From Guadua angustifolia (lineage: Eukaryota; Streptophyta; Magnoliopsida; Poales; Poaceae), in assembly GCA_036346375.1 (NCBI GenBank), contig CM070508.1, positions 13,510,852-13,574,851 of the forward strand: DNA of 64,000 bases. The letters run 5' to 3'. The notes under the pieces are model-generated. The model was not told where the DNA came from and searched no databases. It saw only the letters and a list, made by a program, of their open reading frames with translations. Positions 22,725-32,813 of this stretch are shown here, one piece after another. The translations under genes and the position numbers were made by a program. The first letter of the stretch is position 1. Every line of letters starts with the position of its first letter.

Positions 22725-23432
22725 TGTCGGGGATTGGATAATCTCCATAAGGACTGTTATACCCTAGTTGCCAGTTTTGGCCGACCGTGCATGCCTTTAG
22801 ATGGTGTCCCCAAGAAAGACCCTCGGATAGTCTAGCCGGCGGGTCCGCCCGACCATGTAGGCCCGGTGCTTGCCTACGAGCGTACAAGCTCGTCCCCGAG
22901 CATGCAAGCTCGGGAACGCGCAAGGATCGATTAGAACTGGGGAAATCCTCGAGCACGATCGGAAGAACGTGTTCGCCCCACAACGTTTAAGTGACGATAA
23001 TTACACCACGATCCAAGGCTGTAATGCCCACAACGGGAACGTGGCGAGAATCAAGGATGTAGTTACAACCACGGTTAATGCAGTAAATGGCGCATTATTC
23101 GGCTGCAGTCAGTTATTTCAAGTATCTTGTAAGCTATAAGAACCCCCCGGTAGATCGGTACGGAACAGGGAAAGAAAAAAGAGAGAGAAAGACTCAAACG
23201 CACAGACATACACAAGCCTTCCTGTAAGAGTTTGACAGCAATAGTGAGATCACTGGAGTAGGATTATTATCTCCGTTGCGAAAGGCCGGAACCATTATAA
23301 ACCCTTGTCTATTTTCCGAGTATCCCATTCTAAGAGCATTCTCCAGATACAAACCCTTCACAAAAAAGTGGCTCTGTTGATCCCTTATTCAACAAGTAAG
23401 CTCGACAAGGACCTGTTTTTCAAACGTCAACA
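22725..23432 (+). mobile_element. Solo LTR in copia D (TSD AGCAT)
   Basis: The 708-bp unit runs from TGTCGGGGATTGG to AAACGTCAACA, flanked by AGCAT at 22,720-22,724 and 23,433-23,437. A TATA-like AGCTATAAGAACCCC near 23,131 and typical U5-like sequence near the right end suggest + orientation. No internal part remains. It lies in the D 3' region, 45 bp from the D 3' LTR. Confidence 0.87.
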
Positions 23433-23437
23433 AGCAT

Positions 23438-24137
23438 AAAATTTGAGTTTGAAGGAGGAAGAGAATGAAGCATTTAGGATGAAAAGCCAAACTTGGTCTG
23501 AGAAGAAGAAAATAAGGACATGAGCAAGTTGACAAGAAGGAATTTAAAGCAAAACCAAAGAAAGAACATGTTTTCCACAAAAGCTCTAAAAGACCAATAA
23601 AAACTAACAAGAACTCAAATATGCTTATGATTCAGGATAGCTATCAAGTATTCAACAAAATCATAAGATCCAAAATGCAATCCCATTTTTATCTTTTAAT
23701 GATGCCTTTTCTACAACTTCTCCCCTTTTGGCAATATAGGCATCAAGGCTTCATATTTTCTCTCCCGTTGTCTAGTATGGAAGTATGAAATTCATCTAAA
23801 GAGCTTTGTAGATTATTCAAGTGATCATAATAACAAGATATGACACCAAGTTAGACAATTTTATATTATGCTAAACTAAGCATTCTTTACCCACATATGT
23901 GTTTTTGTTTTTTATTTGTATATTTTCAAGTGTAATTGACTCAAGTCATTGTCGACCATTTCAAGAAGAACTCTTAAGAAGATGGTCTTGGTCATACATG
24001 ATACATTCCAAATTCATCCCAAGTGTAATGGGACGCAGTGTCATGAATGTAAGGTGTTGAGATCAATTTGCACAAAAAGAGTCAATCTTTCTTACTTTCA
24101 TTTTAGCAAATATGAGCGAATGAAGGACTTAGGTGTG
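23438..24137 (-). other. Copia D 3' non-coding region, distal part
   Basis: AT-rich sequence without reading frames. It is contiguous with 45,323-46,180 once the gypsy complex is taken out, as the GTGTG duplication (24,133-24,137 and 45,323-45,327) shows. Sireviruses commonly carry a long region between pol and the 3' LTR. I see no envelope-like frame here. Confidence 0.65.
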
Positions 24138-24604
24138 TGTGGAGTATATGGATCACAGATATCTGCAAGGCAGGTCTGCGAGGCCCAACTGGATAAGGCC
24201 GGACCAAGTTGATTGCATGGAAACAGAAGCCACTAGGGGTGAGCCAAAACGTGCAAAACAAGGGAGCCTTGAAGACAACAACCGATCCGGATTAGGTAGG
24301 ATACAATTGTAATCTAGGCCGTTATCAAATGGATAGGTACACAAGATATGATCCCTACCCCGTATCCAACCAGGACTCTCCTATGTAACCCCTGCCTCTC
24401 TGCTATATAAAGGGGGGTGCGGGGGAACATCAGATCATCTTATCAGCAAATAAGCTAAACACACATAATCCCAGAGCACTGGACTAGGGTATTATCTCCT
24501 CCACGAGAGCCCGAACCTGTATAGTTCTTACGTCTTGTGCTACCATCGAGTTTGGATCCGACGCCTAGCTCCGTTTTCATTATTGCCGACAACAAACATC
24601 GACA
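24138..24604 (+). repeat. Gypsy A 5' LTR
   Basis: Starts TGTGGAGTATATGG, ends CAAACATCGACA (467 bp). A TATA box (GCTATATAAAGGGG) lies near 24,400-24,412. Its partner is 44,858-45,322. Confidence 0.9.
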
Positions 24605-24624
24605 GTTGGCGCGCCAGGTAGGGG
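24605..24624 (+). promoter_or_regulatory. Gypsy A primer-binding site region
   Basis: GTTGGCGCGCCAGGTAGGGG directly follows the LTR. The same sequence, with small changes, follows the B and C LTRs (38,596-38,615 and 30,470-30,489), as expected of a tRNA primer site. I do not assign the tRNA. Confidence 0.8.
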
Positions 24625-24653
24625 GTGCGTTAAGATCAATCTCATCAAGCTCG

Positions 24654-27251
24654 ATGGCAATTCCCAACGATGTCATGGCCACCTTCGCTCCCGCCTAGGC
24701 GTTCCGTTTCGGAAGCCTAGACTTCATCGCCAACAATCTTGGCAAGCTTATCCTTTCGGATTCGAACCAAATCCAATTTGGAAGTGGTTCCGTCGCTCTC
24801 CCAACCGGGCAGCCACTCGAATCAAGGATGGCCATGGCTATCTGTCCTCGGACAGTAAGCCTGGAGTCTGTTCCCCGGTCTGGGTGAGGACCGATCAAGG
24901 ACGAATGCCGAGTGGTGAGATGCGCTAGAAAACCACTCGGATCTAAAGGTTAGCCCAATCTGTCTTATTGTTCTTCTGACTCAGAGAGCAGGGCAGGAGG
25001 TTCTCAAAGCTTTTGTAGCATCTTCATGATCGAAGACCCACGGACTGAGTCCCAGCAACAGAAAGATGCCGCGGACGCCGCAGAGGCAGAGTGCCTTCGT
25101 CGTGAGGCACAAGAAACCCGAGCGAGGGCTCTCTAGGCCAAGGGCCGCAATGTTAACGAAGACATCCTACAGACGAAGATGGGGAACCAATCAGTTTTCC
25201 ATACTCCTCAGCAGAATATCGTCGCATTGAAGACACTTCTTGACACATTGGGACCAATGCTCGGTCCCGACAGCCCAGCCGCTCCGATCGTGGCCCAGGT
25301 TAAGGCCATGGTGACGGCAGCCGCAATTCAGCAACATCAGGTGGAACCAAGGGAGAAGGTGTACTCTCGTACCCGTGCAATCACTCAGACTGCAAGCAGC
25401 CACACTGCTCGTAATCGGTCCATGCGCGGCCGACTCGAACCTCGTCGAGGCGAGGACGCCCGCCGAAGCATCAGACGAGACCTTTGCTTGGATCTGGATG
25501 CTAGGCGACGAGAGCGTGAAGATGATGAGCGCCGCCAGCGCAAAGACGACTACAAGCGTTTCGGCATCAATCATGATGGCCGGGAAGAACGCAGAAATCC
25601 ACTCCGGTGCGACAGGGGTGAGGACGATGATTGTCGAGCCAGGTCTCCACCTCAGCACTCCCCACATCGGCGTGGTGACGGGCCTATTGATGGCATCCGT
25701 GCATTCACTCCCTGGCTTTGCTGAGTGGTTTGGCCTGAAAGTTTCAATCCCAAAGGCATCACCAAATTTGATAGAGAAAAAGATCCGGATGCGTGGTTGC
25801 AGGTTTACGCCTTTGCAATCAAGGTGGCCGGGGGCGACCACAACGTAATGGCAAATTATCTGCCAGTCACGCTTGCCCCTTCGGCTCAGGTTTGGCTCAC
25901 GGGACTTCCAGCGAACTCCATAGATTCCTTGGGAGATTTTTGCGAGCAGTTCATTACCAACTTCCAGGGCACCTATGAAAGACCTAGGACTCAGTGGGAC
26001 TTGTATCAACTTCACCAAAGGAAGGACGAAACCCTCCGGGGATTCATTCGGCGATTCATGCAAAAGAAGAACACGATACAAGACATCTCAGAAGCCGCGG
26101 TTATCGCAGCGTTCCAGAAAGGCGTCAACGACCCCGACTTGATTAAGAAGATGTCCCGGAAACCGCCAACTATGGTAAGGGAGATGTTTGAGTTAGCAGA
26201 TCGTTACGCAACGGCCTCAGATGCCTTAGCCGAGCGTCAAGATGATCGTCCACGGCAAAAGGACAAAAGGGATCACGCCGAGTCCTCCAGGCAGAGGGAT
26301 AAGAAGCGAAAGCCCGAAGAACTGGTGGCGGTGGCCGAACGAGGCCGACCTTGTGTGCCACAGACGGACGATTACGACACGGTAATGGATGCAACTTGCC
26401 CTTTCCATCCCAAGGGGAAACATGCTGCGAAGGATTGCTTCACTTTGAGAAGGTTTGCAAAGGAGAGCAACAAGCGACCGGCCAAGGGTGAAGCAAAGGA
26501 CAAAGATCCTCCTGAAGATGACGAGGGCGACTACCAGAAAACGGAGTGTGAGCTCAAGTACATATTCGGGGGCTCGGCTGCTTATGAGTCCAAGCGAAAG
26601 CAAAAGCTTACCGCTCGGGACATCAATGCGGTTATGCCGGCAACTCCCCAATACCTCAGATGGTCCGAAGTCCCAATTGCCTTTGATCGCTCAGATCATC
26701 TAGATCACATCCCATATCCAGGTAGATATCCTCTTGTTTTGGTTCCTGTGATTCGCAGTGTTAAACTCAAGAGGGTGCTAGTTGACGGAGGGAGCGGACT
26801 CAACGTCCTCTTCTCCAAAACTTTCGACGACATGAAGATTCCCCGTTCGGAGCTAAAGCGGGTCTCATCGCCATTTCATGGGGTAATCCCCGGAACCTCT
26901 TCGGTTCCACTCGGGCTGATCACCTTGCTGGTCACGTTCGGGACCAGAGGAAATTACCGGACGGAATATCTTAACTTTGAGGTGGCTGATTTTGAGACGG
27001 CATATCATGCCATCTTGGGAAGGCCAGGCCTAGCCAGATTCATGGCTGTGCCCCATTATACCTACCTCGTACTAAAGATGCCTGGGCCAAAGGGGATTAT
27101 CTTGGTCTGCGGCGACGTCAGGCAGTCTTTCGCATGTGACAGAGAGAGCTGCGAGATGGCTGAAATGCAAGAAGTGGCAGCCGACAGGGAGAAGATCCGA
27201 CAGGCAGCCGCAAATCAACAAGGTGAGGGAGAAGTCCCAACAAAGAAGTAA
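24654..27251 (+). pseudogene. Gypsy A gag-protease
   Basis: One frame runs from the ATG at 24,654 to TAA at 27,249-27,251. It has stops at 24,696 (TAG), about 24,885, 24,948, about 25,131 and 25,722 (TGA). The open parts are 25,179-25,724 and 25,725-27,251. An Arg/Asp/Glu-rich region (about 25,440-25,640) precedes the retrotransposon-gag domain (AWLTGLP.., FITNFQGTY, RQ/QRKDETLRGFIRRF, 25,870-26,160), a knuckle CPFHPKGKHAAKDC (about 26,398-26,440), and the protease site LVDGGSGLNVLF (about 26,777-26,812). The TGA at 25,722 replaces an Arg codon (CGA) kept in B, a CpG-type mutation. In a live element this forms capsid and processes the polyprotein. Confidence 0.88.
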
Positions 27252-29053
27252 GTCAAGACAAGTATGAAGCCTGACGAAGGGACTAAGAAGGTAATCCTCG
27301 ACCCGTCCAACTCGGCTCAGACGACTCTGATCGAGACAGGACTCAGCCCCAAATAGGAAGACGCGCTCGTCACCTTTCTTAGGGCTAACCGGGATATTTT
27401 TGCATGGAAACTTTCCGACATGCCCGGTGTCCCTAGGGAGGTGATCAAGCACTATCTCAACGTTGACGAGAAAGCGAAGCCCATCAAGCAGCGGCTCCGT
27501 CGATTCGCTCAAGATCGCCGAGTGGCCATCAGGGAAGAAATCACTAAGTTTTTAGCCGCAGGCTTTATAAAAGAAGTGTATCATCCGGACTGGTTAGCGA
27601 ACCCAGTTTTTGTTCGCAAAAAGAATTAAAACTAGCGTATGTGTGTTGATTACACCGATCTTAACAAAGCATGCCCGAAAGATCCGTTTAGCTTGCCTCG
27701 CATCAACCAAGTGGTAGATTCAACTGCAGGTTGTGAGCTCTTAAGTTTTTTGGATGCCTACTCGGGATATCACCAGATCAGGCTGAAAGAAGAAGATTGT
27801 ATCAAGACCTTGTTCATCACTCCATTTGGAGCATTTTGCTAGGTCACAATGCCGTTTGGCTTGAAAAACGCTGGTGCAACCTATTAGCACGCAATGCAGC
27901 GGTATTTTCACACTCAAATCGGACGCAACGTGGAAGCATATGTAGATGATGTCGTCGTCAAGTCTCGTGCAAAGGAGGACCTTATATCCGACTTGGCCGA
28001 GACATTTGAAAGCCTAAGGGCCTACAAGATGAAGCTCAACCCCGAAAAGTGCGTGTTTGGAGTTCCCTCAGAAAAACTACTTGGATTCATTGTGTCGCAG
28101 CGGGGCATCGAAGCAAACCCGGAGAAGATCAATGCTATCCTGAAGATGAAGCCACCGACTTGACAGAGAGACGTCCAGAAGCTCACGGGCTGCATGGTGG
28201 CACTCGACAGGTTCATTTCCCGCCTGGGCTCGCGGGGGATGCCTTTTTTTTCAAACCTCTGAAGAAGCAGGGCAATTTTCAATGGACTTCTGAGGCGCAG
28301 CAAGCTTTCGAGGACCTTAAGGCATTCTTGTCCTTGCCGCCAGTACTGGTCTCACCGATGCCTGAAGAACCCCTTTTGCTTTACATTGCTGCAACGACTC
28401 ATGTAGTCAACGCCGCAATTGTCGTAGAGTGGGAGGAAGCAGGGCATCTCCAGAAGGTTCAGCGGCCAATTTACTTCATCAGCGAGGTATTAGGAGAATC
28501 CAAGGCACGGTATCCGCAGGTACAGAAACCGTTGTATGCCGTATTGCTTACCTCTTGCAAACTCAAGCATTACTTTCAAGAACATTCAATTTCCGTGATC
28601 ACCGCTTTTCCGATTGGGGATATACTCTACAACCGGGAGGCCACCGGGAGAATTGCTAAGTGGGCAGTTGAACTCGGAGCGTTTGAATTCTCCTTCAAGC
28701 CGCGAACAGCCATAAAATCTCAAGTACTCACTGACTTCGCCGCTGAGTGGGTGGAAATGCAGACTCTCACAACCTCTAAAGAACTTGAGTATTGGACAAT
28801 GTATTTCGATGGTTCCCTCATGCTCAGCGGCGCGGGGGCTGGCATGGTGCTCATTTCTCCGATGGGGGATCGCCTGAAGTATGTCCTTCAGATCCATTTC
28901 CCGGCATCAAACAACGCCACCGAGTACGAGACACTAATCCACGGACTCCGTATCGCGATATCCCTTGGCGTCCGACGGCTGACAATCTGCGGAGACTCCA
29001 TGTTAGTAATCAACCAAGTGCAGAAAGACTGGTCGTGCGTCGGGGACAGCATG
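27252..29053 (+). pseudogene. Gypsy A reverse transcriptase and RNase H (truncated)
   Basis: The pol frame continues after the gag stop: DMPGVPREV (27,419), MCVDYTDLNKACPKDPF (27,639), LDAYSGYHQI (27,753), MPFGLKNAGATY (27,849), and the catalytic YVDD at 27,939-27,950. Stops lie at about 27,354, 27,627, 27,633, 27,840, 27,885 and 28,161. A longer T run at 28,243-28,250 than in B adds two bases and shifts the frame. The RNase H then reads TMYFDGSLMLSGAGAG (about 28,797) to DSMLVINQVQKDWSC and is cut off at 29,049-29,053 by the junction with the inverted C gag. Confidence 0.88.
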
Positions 29054-30440
29054 AAGCGCCGGATAAACTCCCGGAGTGTTTCACCCCTTTTCTGGCGAAG
29101 CTGGTACATGTCCCATTGAGTCCCAGGCCGCTCATAAGTGCCCTGGAAATTGGTAATGAACTGCTCATAAAGATCTCCTCAGGAATCTATAGAATTCGTT
29201 GGAAGTCCGGTGAGCCAGGCTTGAGCCGAAGGAGTAAGCATGACCAGCAGATAGTTGGCCATTACATTGTGATCGCCCCCTGCTGCCACGATGACAAGGG
29301 AATAAACTTGTAACCAAGCTTCTGGATCTCTTTCTCCGTCAAACTTGGTAATACCCTTAGGGTTGAATCCTTCAGGCCAGACCACTCGGCGGAGCCGAGG
29401 GGTGAAGGCACGAATACCCTCAATAGGCCCATTGCTGCGCCGGCGTGGGGAGCGTCGAGGAGGTGATATGACTCGGCGGTCTTCACAATGGCCTTTGTCG
29501 CGGCGATGATGGCTTCTGCGGTCGTCTCGGTCATCGTGGCGGATGCCGAAACGTTCGTAGTCATCTTTGCGCCTGCGACGCTCTTCATCCTCCCGATCCC
29601 GCCGCCTGGCATTCAGGTCTACTCGGAGATCACGGCTAATGCTTTGTCGGACATCTCCTCCTCGTCGAAGCTCTAATCGGCGACGCCCGTGCAAGCGCTT
29701 GTTGTGTTCTTTCTTGCTGCTGAGTGACTATCTTGGTACAAGAGTGTTCCTTTTCCCCTGGTTCTTCCTGATGTTGCTGGATCGCTACCGCCGTCACCAT
29801 GGCCTGGACTTGGGCCACGATCGGCGCAGCTGGGCTGTCGGAACCGAGCATTGGTCCCAATGTGTCGAGGAGCGTCTTTGATGCGACGATATTCTACTGA
29901 GGAGTATGAAAAACCGACTGGTTCCCCATCTTCATCTGCAAAATATCTTCATTAACATTGCGGCCTCTAGTCTGGAGAGACTTTGCGCAGGCTTCTTGAC
30001 GAAGGCGCTCTGCCTCTGCATCATTCGCAGCATTCTTCTGCTGCTGGGAATCAGTTCGCGGGTCTTCGATTATGAAAACGCCGTGAAAGCCTTGAAAACT
30101 TTCTGCCCTGCCTTCTGGATCAGAAGAACAAGAAGATAGGTTGGGCTGACCTTTAGATCCGAGTGGTTTTCTAGCGTTCTTCTCCACTCGGGGCTCGTCC
30201 TTAGCCGGTTCTTGCTCAACTCGGGGGACAAACTTTTGGCTTACCGTCCGGGGACAGATGGCCATGCCTGACTCCGAGTGGTTGCCCGACTAGGAGAGCA
30301 GTAGAATTACTTCCATATTGGATCTGATCTGAATCCGAAAGGATGAGTTGGCCAAAATCGTCGGCGATGAAATCTAGACTTTCGAAGTGAAACGCCTGGG
30401 CCGGAGCGAAGGTGGCCATGTCTTCATTGAAAATCGCCAT
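29049..30440 (-). pseudogene. Partial gypsy C gag (N-terminal half), inverted
   Basis: Reading down from the ATG at 30,440 (MAIFNEDMATFAPAQAF), the same gag family as A and B is visible: NVNEDILQMKMGNQSVFHT (about 29,950), the Arg/Asp-rich region (29,690-29,450), GFNPKGITKFDGERDPEAW (about 29,370-29,310), and LREFIRRFM at 29,075-29,052, where it ends abruptly at A's RNase H. At the codon where A and B have TAG, C keeps CAG (30,398-30,396). Frameshifts are present. Only gag is left; no protease or pol. It shares the LTR 30,490-30,956 with B. Confidence 0.85.
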
Positions 30441-30489
30441 CAAGCCTGCTAAGATTGATCTTAGCGCAGCCCCTATCTGGCGCGCCAAC

Positions 30490-30956
30490 TGTTGACGTTT
30501 GTTGTCGGCAATAATGAAAAGGGGCTAGGCGCTGGATCCAAACTCGATGGTAGCACAAGACACTGGATGTATACAGGTTCGGGCTCTCGCGGAGTAGATA
30601 ATACCCTAGTCCTGTGCTCTGGAATTATATGTGACTAGCTATTTTACTGATGAGATTGTATGGTGATGTTCTTCTGTCCCTCCCTTTATATAGTAGAGGA
30701 GGGCGTTTACAAAGAGAGTCCTAGTCAGATACAAAATAAGGATTATAACTTTTGTACCTATCCGTATTGTAACGGGCTGGATTACAATCGTATCCTACCT
30801 AATCTGGATCGGTTTTCATCTCCAGGACTTCCTTGTTTGGCACGTCTTGGCGCACCCCTAGTAGCTTCAATTTGCCTATGATTGGCCCGACTCAGCATTG
30901 TACAACTGAACCTCACAGGCCTGCTTTGCAGATACCCAGAATGTATATATCCCACA
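30490..30956 (-). repeat. LTR shared by B (3') and C (5')
   Basis: 467 bp, - strand: starts TGTGGGATATATACATTC at 30,956 and ends CGTCAACA at 30,490. A - strand TATA box (CTATATAAAGG) lies near 30,683-30,693. On its left is a primer-binding site and gag (C). On its right is the purine-rich GCACTTGGGGGCTAC of the B 3' end. It differs from 38,616-39,081 at roughly 7% of sites by hand count. Confidence 0.88.
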
Positions 30957-31549
30957 GTAGCCCCCAAGTGCTTTGTGGTCAGATTTCCCTCTTACTTCCA
31001 CGACTTCCCGACTGGTCTTTTATGCAGCCTAGTGCTTCGTAGTAGGCAAGGAGGCCGTGAAGAACTCGATAGAGCTCCACGTGTCGTTTTTTCGAGTGGT
31101 TCCCGACCCAATTTCTCGGGTCAGCACACAACTCGGTATGGAGAATATCTCCATTCTAGTTGGCTTTTAGCCGAGTGGTACCTGTGCACCAGGGCGCACA
31201 GCTATTGGCCTATCATGAGGCGTACCTCCGGAATTTCTGTTTTAAATCATCTTTATGATATCTGATCCCGTTTTAAACGGTATCCAGCATATGACCTAAC
31301 ATGAGGCATATCATAAGAGGATGTTTATGTTTGGAAGGTACCCAAATTCCGTCTGATGCGGTCATTTGACTTTTGGCCCATCATGGGGCGTACCGTTTCC
31401 CGAATTGGTTTTTCGGCCCAATTGTGCCTATGTACAGTGATTCACTGCATACAACCACAGGCCCATCTTGAAGCGCGCCCTAGGGCAACCCCAAGATATG
31501 CGGAAGGCGAAGCGTTTTCTCGCTCAAGGTGAAATTTAGTATCGCTCCC

Positions 31550-31560
31550 TATAAATATGA
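31550..31560 (+). promoter_or_regulatory. TATA box of antisense unit 1 in B
   Basis: TATAAATATGA lies 154 bp before the ATG at 31,714. The identical 11-mer occurs at the same place in A (44,212-44,202, - strand). Both drive away from the neighbouring LTR and against gag-pol. Confidence 0.6.
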
Positions 31561-31713
31561 GACTAGGTGCGACTGAGACGGCTTTCTACGCACTATTCTC
31601 ATTTGCCCCTTCGTCTTCCTGTTTTCAGCGCTTCTCTTGCAACTTCCGCCGCTAGGGTTAGCATTTCTCGCCACCCCAATCCAACGCGATCGCAAGCTTC
31701 TTTTGCCCAAAAA

Positions 31714-31940
31714 ATGACTTCTTCTTCCCCCACAAACACTCCTTCAGCCGCCTTGGCCAAGGATTGGGCCACTTCTGTGACGACGAATAAGCGACTGGAG
31801 GAACTAGTCTGCGCCAGCATTTTTCCCCCATTGGTGATGCTTTCTGCCTGACCTGCTGCGGGTCAATCCTGCCCCACGCCTCGCACTGAAGAGGTGGTTG
31901 TCTTCGAATCTTTTTTCTTGCGCGGATTTGGCCTTCCCTC
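31714..31940 (+). pseudogene. Gypsy B antisense unit 1, first-exon remnant
   Basis: MTSSSPTNTPSAALAKDWAT corresponds to MSSPSSKDAPSSTSAKDWAT of A (44,050), and KRLEELVCASIFPPLVMLSA to EKQLEGLVVGGVFPPLVMLSA. A TGA then interrupts the frame where A has CGT, followed by CPTPRTEEVVVFESF and GFGLP. At about 31,935-31,945 homology to unit 1 stops and jumps to the sequence just before unit 2, a deletion of nearly 3 kb compared with A. The full product would be a gypsy-type Transposase_28-like protein; this copy is dead. Confidence 0.75.
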
Positions 31941-31950
31941 CTGCACCTTG

Positions 31951-31960
31951 GGTATATAGG
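31951..31960 (+). promoter_or_regulatory. TATA-like box of antisense unit 2 in B
   Basis: GGTATATAGG, 82-90 bp before the ATG at 32,042. It matches GGTATATAAGAG in A at about 40,859-40,848. The flanks on both sides are conserved (GCTACTTGAGCGATCAC in A). Confidence 0.5.
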
Positions 31961-32041
31961 TATGCCGCCACTACTTGAGCGATCACCCCCGGCCTAGAGT
32001 TTTTCTCCGCAACCTTCAACATTCTTTTTCTTGAACCTCCG

Positions 32042-32326
32042 ATGGCTTCATCCCAGTCTTCTCTGTCCAGTGATGAGGCTCCTCCATCTCCCCCCTCGGC
32101 GGAGGAACTGATCTTTGAAGATGAGGCTCCACCGGCATCTGATGAGGAGGAGGACCCTCTAGCCGAACTTTGGGCCGAATACGACCGCGCGCTGGCCAAA
32201 CTTGCGGAAGAAGAGGTCGTGGCCCGTGACATTGCCGTCGTCGACGCGCTACTCGAGGTAGTCCCGAAGCTTTTCAGGGCGAGGGACGCCCTTATTGAAG
32301 CAGTAGGACGTGCGCGTCGGGCATAG
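32042..32326 (+). CDS. Small acidic protein of antisense unit 2 (B copy)
   Basis: 94 codons from ATG (32,042) to TAG. The order is a Ser-rich start (MASSQSSLSSDEAPP), a proline/acidic stretch (PSPPSAEEL, DEEEDPLAEL), then a helix-forming segment (EYDRALAKLAEEE) and a basic end (AVGRARRA). The A copy (40,771-40,478) has the same layout, with substitutions that keep charge. The frame is intact, unlike gag-pol of B. A leader of about 55 nt is expected from the TATA-like box. AATAAAA near 32,377 may be a polyadenylation signal. I know no function. It could also be the last exon of a longer antisense transcript, but unit 1 in A ends with its own stop 360 bp upstream. Confidence 0.6.
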   Translation: MASSQSSLSSDEAPPSPPSAEELIFEDEAPPASDEEEDPLAELWAEYDRALAKLAEEEVVARDIAVVDALLEVVPKLFRARDALIEAVGRARRA

Positions 32327-32813
32327 ACCTTAGGTTCCTACAAAATCTTTTGTAATGTTCGAACCTGAATCATTGTAATAAAATTTCTTTCCTTTTGATC
32401 ATGGCATTTGTCCGAGGGGCTCTCATCCTTGTTCGTTTAAGCACTCTGCCCAACTAACCTAGCCCCCGGGCGTTAGGAGTCGGTACATGGCCATTTTTCC
32501 CAAGCACGCGCTTTTGAGTAGCTAGGGTTCGTCGTTCATGGGGTCAGAGTTTCACGATTGAGAATCAGTACACTCGGGCCTGGTCACGACCATTAGGGAG
32601 AAGAAACAGTAAATGACTCACAAGAAGGGTTAGCATGCGCATAACACTATTAGTGTAACCCCGACTTCTTCGCTTAATTGAGCATCAATTGAGTAGCAAG
32701 TCAAGAAGAAAAACTTTATTCATAAGCAGACTGGCTAATGTACAGTATTTTTAAGAGTAAAAATAGCGAGTCGCTCTATATTCCATGAGTTCTTGATGGC
32801 GCCATCTTCCCGC
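32327..32813. other. Gypsy B non-coding region between unit 2 and integrase
   Basis: Holds the presumed 3' UTR of unit 2 (TTGTAATAAAATTTC near 32,373) and the end of the gag-pol transcript's 3' region from the other strand. The block AATTGAG.ATCAATTGAGTAGCAAGTCAAG is also present in A near 40,080-40,110. Confidence 0.6.
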
